Below, piece by piece: positions 32,801-43,433 of a stretch of DNA of 64,000 bases. Origin of the DNA: Reticulascus tulasneorum (Eukaryota > Ascomycota > Sordariomycetes > Glomerellales > Reticulascaceae); contig LSAX01000005.1 of assembly GCA_001557505.1 (NCBI GenBank), positions 2,728,001-2,792,000 of the forward strand, written 5' to 3'. Position 1 is the first letter of the stretch. Each line of letters opens with the position of its first letter. Position numbers and translations under genes: made by a program. The notes below the pieces were generated by a model. It had not been told where the DNA came from and did not search any database. It saw only the letters and a program-made list of their open reading frames with translations.

Positions 32801-35800
32801 CATCGGCGACGCCGCCCCTCATTCTCTTTAGATCCGCGATGTGGCAGGTCCTCATGTTCTGCACGAAAAAGAGCACGGTCCAGTCGCCGCCGCCATCGGC
32901 GCCCCCCCGCGCCTTGATCTCCTTGTAGTCACCGTAGTTCGGGCGTCCCGGAATACCCGGGTCGTTGTCGTTGTTCGTTAGGAAGCCCCTGACGCTGTCG
33001 ATGCTTTCAGGGTCGTCCGGGAACCGCACCCAGATCATGGCGTGGTCGCGCCCGGGCTCCGGCGGCTGGTCTGCCCTCCGCACGAGCCTGTCCGCCGCTG
33101 CACGGGTAACGTTGCTGTTGCTGTCCGCGACAATGGCGGCAGCAGGAGCGGAAGATGAAGGGGAGGTAGAAGCAGCAGCGGAAGCAGACGAGGTATCAGC
33201 AGTGGTGGTCAGGGGTAGTGTCGGGAACGCGGCGATGAACGGGGCGGTGCGCTGCGCGGCGACGACGCTGCACTCGCTGCCACGGGTGCTGGTGGTGTCG
33301 TAATCGCCGTCCTTGACGATGCAGCCTCGGATCGTGTCGCACGTAGTCGTTGCCGTCGATGTGATTGTGCTAGTCGTGCCATCCTTGACCGTGGTCGAGA
33401 TGAACGTCGACGTGCTGCACACTTCCGCCTCCTGCGTTTCGCAGTTGGTGGGCTGGTTGGGCGGGAACGTGGGCTTTTTATCCTTGCCGATTCTGCATAC
33501 CGTTAGCGGGAGAGGAGACGGAGCGCTGCGAGCGGGAGTAAGTTCTTACGTGATTGGTGGCCAGGGTCCCGGGATCGGGTCCTTGACGTTGACTCCCGTC
33601 GGCCACTTGATCGGCGGCGGGCCGATGATGACGACTGGACCGGGGAAATTCCAGCGCCAGCCCCCGATTTTGGTACGGCCCCAGTCGATGCAGATCTGCG
33701 GGGTGGGTCAGCGTAAGGCCTAAGGCGACACGGACGGGAACCATCACTCACAAAGAAGAACCACATCCGGCAGGTCGACGTGTCGTCGTCATCGTCGTCG
33801 TCGCCGTCCTCCTCGACCCACTCTAGCTCCCAGCCCGGGGGGAACTCGGTCACGGTCGGGATCGGCTGCGACGTGCCGGTCCAGCGCGTGCAGCCCAACG
33901 AGAAGTCTACGGTGGTCGGCTCGTCGATCTCGACGGTCGTGGTGGCCGGGCAGTTCCAGTCCATTGTCGTGCTCCCCTCAGCCTGGTTGCAGCCGAAAAG
34001 CGTGATCATGGCGTCGTGCTCCGGCACGTACTGGGTGTTGGGGAAGCAGGTGAGGAAAACAGGGACCGGCGTGTACGCCGAATCCGGGAATACCACCGTG
34101 TGCGTCGGGCCGCCGGTACCGGGCTGCCTCGTTGTTGTGTCAGTTCCGCCACGAGTGGTCGTGCCCCCACCCGTCGGGCCTGGTCCGGGGCCTGGCTCGG
34201 TCTGGTTCCCGCCACCCCCGCCCCATCCCGGCCAGTTGATGATCTGCGGCCACGGCGGGAGTGTGACGTTGCGCGTCGTGACGACGCCGTCGGGCTTGGT
34301 GAGCGGCACACCCGTCGGCGCGAGATCAAAGCTCGGGGTGATCCAGAAGGGGGCGCCCGGGGTCTCGCCGCGCGTGACGTTGTGGTTGGACACGGGCATG
34401 ACGTCCGTGACGATGGTGGTCCCGATAACGACAATCACGGTCGTCGTGGTCACCACGAACGTGCCCCCCTGCGTCGCGCCGACCTCGAGTTCCAGCGTGT
34501 ACGGGAGGTTCAGGGTGATGGTGGTCGGGCGGGGCAGGGAGGTCGGCGGCATGACGAAGACGCAGGGCGGTGACAGACACTTCGCCGTGCGCGTCTCGTA
34601 CACCTCTTTCCCGATGTAGATGACCTCGCCGCCGGGCTCGCCGTCCTCGGGGAACCAGAGGCTGACCTCGCTCGTGTAGCCCTGCTTGTTGCCGGCCAGC
34701 GGGATGCTGCTGTCATTGGTGTTGCCGGTCCCGATCTCCTCGACGGCTTTCGTGAAAATGTTGAAGATGGACACGTCTTTGGAGCCGCGGACCTCCATGG
34801 CCCGCTGCTGGCAGTCCTCGGGCTTGAGGCACGCCTGCTTATAGTCGTTGAACCAGGAGTACAGGCCCGCGCTGTGCAGCATTACACCCTCCGAGTCGAG
34901 GATGCGCAGCCCCCACGCCATCTCGCACGTCGCCTTTGTGCAGTCGCTCCAGTCCGGGTCACCGGGGATCACGCCCAGCGCCTTCTCCATGGGCGACGGC
35001 GACACGGGCTTGGGCTGGAAGTAAGGCGACTCGGTCTGGATGTGGCCGAGGTAGACGTTTTTGGCGCCGAGCATCTGGTACTGGTAGAAGATGACGTGCT
35101 CGCTGCCGGAGCCGTAGATCCACACGGGGCCCTGCGACTCGACCAGCACGCCGCGCGCGCCGAAGAGCGAGATCTGCGACTTGGACGAGTCGAGCTCCCA
35201 GTACAGGCTCATGTCGTTGTCGTGGTCGGCGACCCAGGCCCAGAAGTTCTCAAAGTAGCCGCTCGCCTGCTTCGTGACGTGCAGGAGCAGCGACGCGCAG
35301 ATGCACACGTCCTTCTGGCTGAACTTGGGGCAGGTCGCCACATCCAGGTCGGTGCCGATGCCGCCGCCCACGCGGATGTGCGAGTCCCAGAGCCCCGCGG
35401 CGCCCTGCGAGCTCTCGTGCACGTTCCACTCCATCATGATGGCGCCGGCGGTCGCGCCCTTGACCGTGAACAGCATGTCGACGATCTCCATTGTGCCCAC
35501 GTCGCCCTCCTCGCCCACGCGGACGACGACCTTGGGGTTCTCCATGTCGGCGAAGTAGCTGCCCGTGGCCTGGATCTGCGACCAACCGGACCCCTGGATC
35601 TTGGACCCCTTGGGGAACGTCACGGTGCGCTGGACTGAGTAGATGCCCGCAGGGAAGTAGGCGACCTGCCCGGCGGCGGCGGCCTGCCGCAGGAACGCGT
35701 TGATGTCGTCCGTGTTGTCGCCGTTGCCGTCGTTCCGGCATTTGTGCTCGGTGGCGATGAGGAAGGCCGAGGCCGGCAGGTCTTCGTACTGCGGCCGCAG

Positions 35801-37579
35801 GCGCGTGAAGAGCTTGCCGGACGCGTCGAGCAGCGGCTTGGGCTTGGTGGGCCGGTTCGCGACGTGGCCCGTCACGCGCTCGCCCTTGCCGCCGATGTAG
35901 CGGCGGCCGTGGGCCCAGAGCGCGACGGTGGTGGTGCCGCCCGCGAGCAGCGTCTCGCCGCCCTCGACGATGACGATGGCGCCGACGTTGTTGAAGGCCG
36001 TGTTGTCGATGACGATGTTGGGCGGCGCGGTGGCGTGGTTGTTGGTCAGCACGCCGATGGGCACGTTGCTGATGGTGGAGTCGATGATGGACACGGAGCC
36101 GATGCCCTGGCCGTCGATGCCGCCGCGGCCGCTGATGTTGAAGGCGACGCTGCCGCCCTCGATCTCGATCTTGTGCCAGTTGAAGCCCCAGTCCCACACC
36201 ATCTGCACGGCCGTGATGCAGTTGCGGAACTTAAGGGAGGTGGCCGTGTACTGCTGCGAGCCGACGCGCCAGCCGATGGCGCCGCCCTCGAACACGAGGT
36301 CCGACACGAAGCCGCCGGACCCGTTCTCGGTGAAGATGCCGACGTGTGTGGGCGGCGCGCCCGAGGTGCTCGCCGTGGGCATGCGAAACAGCAGGTTCTG
36401 CAGGCTGCAGGCCTGGCTGACTTGCCAGTGGATGCCCGTTGGTACCAGCTTCTGGCCATTCTCGTCTGTGCTCGCGGGCATGGCGGTGAGGTCGAAGACG
36501 AAGTTGCGGATCTGCCGGAAGAACTGGTTCTGGTTGATGTACCAGTTGACACCCGTGCCGTCGGGCTGCGCTTGATTGGGCACGTACGGGTCCACGTCCA
36601 CGAGCGCGATGCCCGTGAACTCGTCGCAGCCTTTGATGATGGGCCGGTCGTGCGGGTCGCCGACGAACTGCGTCAGGTAGTACTGAATGATGGGCGTACA
36701 GATCTTGTACGTCCCGGGCGGGAAGTAAATTAGAGCGCCGAGGACAAATGTGTTTCCACACTCCTCGCCGCACCGGTTGCCCGCGATGATCGCCGCATTG
36801 ATCGCCTCTTCCGTATTGGTCGCTCCCGTTCTATCAGCGCCATAGTCCAGGACATTCCTGAAGAAGACATAGCCCTCTCCGGCGTGGGGAGCCTGTACAA
36901 TTCAAGCCGTCAGCATCGGTCATGGTTTTCAGATTACAGTGGCCTCCTGTGCTCTTCCTCTCTTCCGCACCATCTGCCATGCAGGGCCAGGAATAGACCC
37001 AAGGGCGACCCAAGGGTGCATTCGGCCCCATCAATCTACAGGGCGGCTCGTGATACGGGGAAAAGAAAAGACTACACACCTTGCCCAGCGGGCCCAGGGA
37101 CGGGAGCCAGAAGCTGCCACCCTGGCGGCCCTTGAGTATACTGCTGTTGGTGTGCACAGGCGCTTCGTCGGTAGTCGTGTTGGGGAGGAGACCGGAAGCC
37201 TTCTTCTCCGCGAGCTTCTTCATGTAGCCCTCGAAGCTGCCAGACTCGCGCCAGACGGCCCCATTGTATTTGCCTACAGCGCTGTTTAGCCGCATGTGCG
37301 GGTGAGAGAAGAGAGGGAGGGGTCTATCTTGGGCACGGCTCTGCTGCGCTTGCGTTGTGGACACATACCCTTGTTGGGCGCAACGCCTCGCAGGTTGCCC
37401 GTATTATCGACCATGTAGTCAGGAGACTCCGGGGGCGCCTGCTGGAACGCCGGGGGGAAGGACGCGACCCGCGCCGGGGCCTCGAGCTTTTTCCACCGTT
37501 CGCCGGCCTGCACGACTGGGATGGTGGTGCTGCCGAGCAGCAACACCAGGGAGACGAGCAGCACCCGTATGGACGCCAT
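29874..37579 (-). CDS. Giant secreted GH55 glucanase / subtilisin-like (S8) fusion
   Basis: Exons 37579-37369, 37273-37080, 36892-33752, 33695-33550, 33492-32090, 32024-31731 and 31617 onward stay in frame; one further junction near 31.3-31.4 kb is unresolved. The total is about 2,350 residues. A signal peptide (MASIRVLLVSLVLLLG) is followed by GH55: a first beta-helix from FFRNVLDYGADRTGATNTEE (about 144) and a second from NDGNGDNTDDINAFL (about 520), ending near 900. Thr/Pro/Gly-rich linkers and a Cys region follow. Then comes a propeptide-like stretch (HAMIWVRF) between dibasic sites LVRR (about 1367) and AKRQRR (about 1498), then S8 motifs FVLEDDIWDQHPEF, HGTRVTAKVTG and GNSYAAPLIAG. The tail has two CASY..CNGSGG repeats and a Cys-rich domain. 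GH55 hydrolyses beta-1,3-glucan and S8 hydrolyses protein, so both act on cell walls. Kexin cleavage into separate enzymes is likely (inference). Confidence 0.85.
30760..30990 (-). repeat. Two CASY-CNGSGG-CIT protein repeats in the giant gene tail
   Basis: Two units of about 45 residues, CASYTSTVMCNGSGGQAVC and CASYSSTTICNGSGGATAC, each followed by IT and a further Cys, are direct repeats at protein and DNA level. They are separated by a Pro/Asp-rich spacer. They probably form small disulfide-linked modules. Confidence 0.8.
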
Positions 37580-39276
37580 CGTAGGGTCCGGGGTTTACCG
37601 TGGAGACTACGAGGGCAGCAGGTTGCATAAAAGTGAAGCACGCTTGCTATGAGGGAGATCGGAGACCATAGCAGAACGGCCACTAGCGGCGGGTTCCGTG
37701 TGCATTATATACTATGGGAATTTGTCGATTTCGTATCTGTCCCCTGGATGGATGGCATGCGCCTGGAGCGGGTGTCGCCCTCTCCAGACGCGCCCACCGG
37801 TGTGCCGCTCGGAAACCTGCCTTGACGGAGTATGGGACCCTACAACGCCGAGACGAAGGATTAGGCCGTCATTCTGGAAGGATGCACTTTTATGAGCAAT
37901 TATTGCTGATATGGATGGATACAGGGCGAACTTTGGTTTCCCCTTACACCGCGGCGGAGGCCGGGCCGTCATCACCGCCGAAATTGGACTAGCTGGTGGC
38001 ACGTTGCGGGAGGGACCCCGGTAAAGGCTCCGCCGGATCGGCCATGGATCTTCTACTAAGCCCAAAGTCCGCGGGCGTATAAGACCTCGCTAAAGGGGGT
38101 GATACTGCAATTGGCAACTTCAACGAGCAGAGCGGCCAGCGGCTAGCGGCCTTACTACTATCTTGTCATCGTTTGCCTCTTCCTATTAACTAGTAGTCAA
38201 GGAGTTAGATATTAGAGGTTTTCTGGTCGCAGCAACGGGCTAGTTGCACCCCTTAGCCGATGCGCTTGCCTCTACAAATTAGAAGAACGGTCACGTTCTA
38301 GACTAAGATGTGGTACGATACGACTTTCTTAGTAGTTATGATTTATATATATGGGAGGCCTGCCGGGACGAGCGGATCAAAAGACCATCGCTGGTTAGCA
38401 CACACAATTAAGGCAAGAGCGCGCTTTTCTTTTCGATGGTTCCCCTGTACAATTGGGATGTGGTGTAGTTCTACAGTTGACAATAATCCAACCAACGCGT
38501 GGTTATGCCTACCCGTCGAAAGATTCCAACAGATCCGTGGTCATTGTGTGGGTGCAATTGCGTAGAAAATGAAAGGATTGTTATGTAGTCTTGTTGTAGG
38601 TGTTGTGTTAAACTGCTCTATTGAGTCTATTGTGTTTTATCAAGCCAGGTGCAATAGAATAATACGGCCAAATATAAACATGAACCTCGAGGGCCAACTC
38701 GAAGCTGCCAAAAGTTCCAGCCAGTCTCTTGGTAGGCAGGATGCTCTTCTGTCAGTTGAGTAATATTGTTGCTAGCGTCGCAACGTTGCGGAGTGGGTCG
38801 CTTGCCGTGGGCAAGGCACATCAGACAAATCACCTTGTTATTATGGAGAGTAGAGCTGCGTATTAGCGGCATAGCCAATCAGCTGACATGGTCGCTGGGT
38901 TTTTGGCCGGGAAAGGCAAAACGAACGACTGCGTGCATCCTCCCCGCATGGAACACTCGACCCTTGCTGCGAAAAATCCGTGCGTGGCGCTCCGCAGGCG
39001 ATACAACCATTCTTCCGCCCCCGAGGTCAGCAGCATTGGCATTGTGGGGACTGATCCTTAGACGCTGCTGTCATGCCATGAAATTCAATCTTGCTTGCGG
39101 CCCAGTCGACGTAATCAAGCTTCCGGGGTCGCGGCGATGGCAAAGAACGGGACAATGGACTATAAAGCCGGCAGGCGCCTTCTCGATATTGGCCTCCCTC
39201 CGTAGCTTCATCACTCTCCGGCCCCGATACGTACGCAATCATAGCCCTAAAGCCCATTACAAACCATCCAGTTAAG
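37580..39276. other. 1.7-kb gene-free region
   Basis: This is the divergent promoter region of the giant gene (minus) and the small secreted protein (plus). The middle (38.1-38.8 kb) is AT-rich and looks like eroded repeat DNA. No gene is seen. Confidence 0.5.
39161..39166 (+). promoter_or_regulatory. TATA box of the 39.3-kb secreted protein gene
   Basis: TATAAA lies 116 bp upstream of ATG 39277. Confidence 0.5.
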
Positions 39277-39873
39277 ATGCGGCCCTCTCAAGTCCTCGGT
39301 GCCATCTTCATGGCCGGCAGCGTGTCCGCCGCCGTTCTGGAGCCCCGACGGCTTTGTAAGTGATCCCATGCACGTGCACTCCCTCGTAGCAGTAGCAGGT
39401 GAACTGACCGGACCCCTCTTCCAGGCCAGTTCCCCGAGCCAGACCGGCGCATCTGCTACTCGGTGCCGGGCGCGACGCCGCAGAACCTGGACTTGCGCGA
39501 GGTCAACTTCACGGCCCAGTACCTGCGGGCATACCAAGAAGAGCAGATCGAGCTAGGCGAGTCGCCGTTCTGGAAGATGACGCTCCCCGACGCCGACAAC
39601 TGCGGCGAGTGGCAGGTCACGACCAAGGGGCGCACCTGGGTTCTGGCTAAGCTCGTCGGCAACGAGCCGGCCGCCGTGCTGTTCTCCGACATCGCCGCCA
39701 CCATCGATGGCTTCACGCTGGCTGACCCGTCCCGGGCACTGCTGAACTGCAGCACCGCCGGCGGCCAGATGGGCACCATTGTCGATGATACCGACCCCTT
39801 CTACCAGAGCCAGCTGTTCGAGGGCTTCACCAACAAGGGTATCGTGATCAAGCTCGTCAAGAGCCCCATGTGA
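39277..39873 (+). CDS. Small secreted protein, four cysteines
   Basis: Exons 39277-39355 and 39425-39873 give 175 residues; the intron (GTAAGTG, branch GAACTGAC, acceptor TTCCAG) splits the first Cys codon. A signal peptide (MRPSQVLGAIFMAGSVSAA) is followed by a short pro-region with RR. The mature part has four Cys, in RLCQF, RICYS, DNCGEW and LLNCST. The conserved-looking core DNCGEWQVTTKGRTW and FSDIAATIDGF resembles uncharacterised secreted proteins of plant-associated ascomycetes. No catalytic motif is seen. High G+C and strong codon bias suggest good expression. The product is extracellular; function unknown. Confidence 0.78.
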
Positions 39874-40030
39874 AGCATGGCTGCAACCGGGCAGGGCTTG
39901 GCCGTCCGCAAGGCTGGGAAGGAGTTGGATACTTGGCCTCGCCAGCTCACCGGCTTCTTGCGTGTCTCTGGCTCTGTAGTTAAGAATAGATAGCATCAAT
40001 CGGGAATGCCACTTCACTCTCACATGACAT

Positions 40031-41377
40031 TTACCACGGCCGCAGAAACAGACCCGTCCTGCGCAACTCGTAATCCCCATCGGGCGGCGGCGCGACCGTG
40101 AGCCATCCGGTCGCGTACACGGGCAGCCGCGTCTTCAGCAGCTCGACGCGGTCCCGGTCCCAGAACACAAACCCCAACCAGCGCCACTGATCCAGCCTCT
40201 GCCGCATCCAGATGCGCTGGCGGGCCGTGGTGTCCTCCTGCCCCGCCGGCAGCACCTCCCGACGCGCATGTCTGCCCCAGCGCTGGCAGTCGATCTCGTC
40301 GTGCGCGTCTACCCACGCGAACGGCGGAGCCGCGTCGCCTTCAGAGTGCACCAGCGGCGGCATCGCATCCTCGCGCCGGTACAGCTCGTCGCGGAGCCCC
40401 CAGCACTCCGCGGCCACGCGGTCGGATCCTACCTGGGCGGGCAGCGGCCCCGCGATGAGGAAGTTGAAGCGCCCCGTCATCGTCAGCTTGGTCGGATGCG
40501 ACCGCAAGCGCGCCCTGGCCGCCTCCACTACTTCCGGGTCGGCCATAGCGCGAGCGCGCTCGGTGACAAGTTTCCTGCGTAGCGCGCCGAGGTCGCAGAG
40601 CGCGGCATCCTTCTCCGCTCCCAGCGGCGTCTTCGCCAGGCCCGGCCCGAACGGGTCGGTCGGCTCTTTGCAGTAGAGGAACGCGCGCGCCAGCATCTCG
40701 CACGCGAAGGAGTGGACATCAGCCAGCTGGTGCGTCTCCCAAGGGCTGAAGAGGTCGAGGAACTTGTGGATCACCGCGGCCTCGCGCGGCAGGGAGTCCC
40801 CCGACTCGATGCGCGCCAGGACCTGGTGGCGGAGCAGGGCCCGCGCGACGCGGCGGCGCTCGCCGGCCGTTAATGGGCCGGCAGCATCCGGGTGTATCTT
40901 GCTCAGCTCCGGGAGCCTGGACGCCGCGAACGCGTCGACGAAGAACTGCACGCTGCGGTTCACCAGGACGAGCGCGACGGCCGCATCGGCGGGCGCGCTC
41001 CCCGCGAACGCCGGTCCCCAATCACCGCGGAGTAGCGACTCGTACCGCTGGATCACGCGCTCGGATTCGTCGAAATCCGTCACTTTTCGGTATGCGACCT
41101 TGGCGGGTGTTAGCAGCGTTGCGGCGGCGCCATCGCGCACCGCGGGGCCCAGGTCCCTGGCCACAACGCTGAACAGCACGGCCCTCTTAGCCGACAGGAA
41201 GACGTCGTAGACCGCGGACGAGGCGCGGATCAGCGCGTGGAGGTCGGTCGTCGAGCGCGCGGCGGACAGGATCGCCACCAGCACATCAGTGGGCAGGGAC
41301 TCGAGCCGGCAGGCGGACTGCTGCCCCGCGTTGGTGGCTGCGCCTATGCGGGGCAGTTCGTCTAATGTCTGATCCAT
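40031..41377 (-). CDS. F-box-like hypothetical protein
   Basis: A single exon of 448 residues. The segment ACRLESLPTDVLVAILSAAR near residue 22, followed by DLHALIRASSAVYDVFLSAK, has the LP.dvL..I......dL..L..as......... pattern of a fungal F-box. The remaining 380 residues are helical, Arg/Ala/Asp-rich and without repeats such as LRR or WD40. Many ascomycete genomes carry families of this size with an N-terminal F-box-like motif and divergent C-terminus. It may serve as a substrate adaptor of an SCF ubiquitin ligase, by inference only. Its 3' end lies 157 bp from the convergent secreted-protein gene. Confidence 0.72.
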   Translation of the reverse strand: MDQTLDELPRIGAATNAGQQSACRLESLPTDVLVAILSAARSTTDLHALIRASSAVYDVFLSAKRAVLFSVVARDLGPAVRDGAAATLLTPAKVAYRKVTDFDESERVIQRYESLLRGDWGPAFAGSAPADAAVALVLVNRSVQFFVDAFAASRLPELSKIHPDAAGPLTAGERRRVARALLRHQVLARIESGDSLPREAAVIHKFLDLFSPWETHQLADVHSFACEMLARAFLYCKEPTDPFGPGLAKTPLGAEKDAALCDLGALRRKLVTERARAMADPEVVEAARARLRSHPTKLTMTGRFNFLIAGPLPAQVGSDRVAAECWGLRDELYRREDAMPPLVHSEGDAAPPFAWVDAHDEIDCQRWGRHARREVLPAGQEDTTARQRIWMRQRLDQWRWLGFVFWDRDRVELLKTRLPVYATGWLTVAPPPDGDYELRRTGLFLRPW

Positions 41378-43433
41378 CCTGATCAGTGGTCAATGCAAGT
41401 CGGACGCGTGCGCGCTGTGATTGTGGAAGGTTCAGCTTCGAATAGAGCAAAACCAGCCGATGCGGGGTTGCAACGTTGGAGGGAGGCAGCCACGAAGAGA
41501 TTGAGGTCGTCAAAAGAATTGGGCCGCAGATCACGGCTAAGATGACAGGGGTCAGCAGCGCTGGGGGTTCGGTTAATGCAGGAATATAATTAACCCTCGC
41601 ACGCTTGTTCTTCTCTGCAGGGAGGATCTGCCGCATGGACACTTTAACTCTAATGAATGAAGTCTGACAGGCCAAATGGCGGGCTATCCGTGCGAACCCA
41701 GATGTGGTAGGCAAAGGGCTAGTGCTAGGGGATAGCGGCGCTGGTAACACGGCAGGGCTGCTGGTTACTTAGCCAGCCCTGCACGGGCCGTAGGATAGCA
41801 GATAAATAGGGGCGTAATTACAGCGCCTAGCTTGTTGCTTAATATAATTAACCATCTGTGCCCACCCAAATTTACTGTAACAATACCTTTATCCTTTAAA
41901 ACAACAGTTAGAACTCGAGACTTATAGCCTCAAAAGGCAATACGTCTAGAAGATGCATTGCAACACACACTCGCATTTAGCTTCCTAAATACCGTCGGGG
42001 GACCTCCACCTTCAGGGAAATCCTACGAGGGAAGTGTTTAAGAAGGCCTAAGCGTAAAATCCTTGCCCTTAGCGCCCCGATGTTGCTGTATTTAGATCCT
42101 CATAGTCGCCCAGCTCTACAGGCTCCTTTTCCTTTCCTCTTAGCTTTAATAAAGCGTTGTACACGCAAGTCTCCTGCAGGGACGCTTCAGTAAGCGGTTG
42201 CAACACGATACTTCCTCAAGCTATTCTTCATTTCGTTTCAGTTTTTCAGGTGACGTCTTGGTTCTGGAGTTTCTCTAAGAATACTTATCTGCTTGCATGT
42301 GTGAAAGTCAGCGACCTGAGTCATGTCTGGAGGGTATACCAAGACCAGCCTCCCGCGAGACCACGTGGCTCCAAGGTAGGATGCTGTTGGGCCCGGAATT
42401 TGCGCAGCCTTTGTACCCCGATATGCTATTTTATGACCATGCTAGTCTCATCGAAGCTTTCCTCTCTTTAACTTTGAAACCCCTTCAGTTGTGGCTCGGC
42501 ATCAAACTTGTGTGTCGACACTTTCCAATCGGGAACCACTATGCAATCAGTCTAGTATCATGAACTTAGAATCGCAATATGTATCACTCGTCCTCTCTGC
42601 TACATGCAGCAGAGCAACCCTTCCGAATCTCATGCTGCCGCCGCAATGTCCCCCCGCCTACAGATGGGCCGACCCAGTTCGAGATGACCCGCCCGCGTAC
42701 TACAAGCGTGCATGATGTTGAAGCGCCGAAAATTGTCCTTCAGTATAGTATTCGGCGGTATCCGATATTTCTTGTTTGATGGCCTGTCGACAATTGCGTC
42801 GCGGCAGAGGAACCACTTCAGCATGTCGGATCATTCCGGTCAAGACATCTTGTCATTACTCCGCAGGCTTGTTCAATATCTCTGTGTTCTTCCAAGAGAT
42901 GCGCCTATATTGACAATAATTCCCATTAGGCGTTGTGATAATGCAAGGCTTTTCTAGCACTCGTTAAAGGATATTCCACATGTGCTGCGATATAGTTAGA
43001 TCGAAGCCACGAGTTAATGCACACCGGTATGTCCCGTCAACTTGTCCAACCACCACCCCCTTTGAAGATATTTGTTCCAAATGAGTGGCTGGTGTGGCTG
43101 CCAAAAAATTGGTAGTCTGGAGCAATAATTTGTGGAGTTAGTCTAGATTGGCGTAGATAGAGGCATTTGGCGCGGTCAGCTCGCCACGACTCTGTCACAG
43201 CCTTGCCATTATCTTGCTCATTTCAGAGGAAGTGCCCCGTTCAGGAGTGGATGAGAATTCCCTTCACTCATGTCTAGAGTATATCTATCATTGCGGCTTA
43301 TCTTGATAAATCTCGGTGGGGATTCTTTCAAAACTCTTCCCGACAACTCTTCCTGACGCAAGAGAAGCGAATCAATCAGCCATGGTAAGCGAGACTCCTA
43401 TTGCTTTCTGGTTTGCCAGCCTTGCTGATAGCT
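41378..43433. other. 2-kb gene-free region
   Basis: AT content rises after 41.76 kb. The motif ttaatataattaacc-like occurs at about 41.59 and 41.84 kb. Only short ORFs are present and no transposon protein is recognisable. It is probably eroded repeat sequence plus the promoter of the next gene. Confidence 0.45.

Noticed and set aside
33780..36733. Long plus-strand ORFs opposite the GH55 gene (33780-34619, 34874-35638, 35744-36733) and long third-frame minus ORFs (35250-36197)
   Set aside because: They are shadows of a GC-rich, codon-biased gene: Arg/Ala/Gly-rich or simple sequence, no domains, while the opposing frame has full family motifs.
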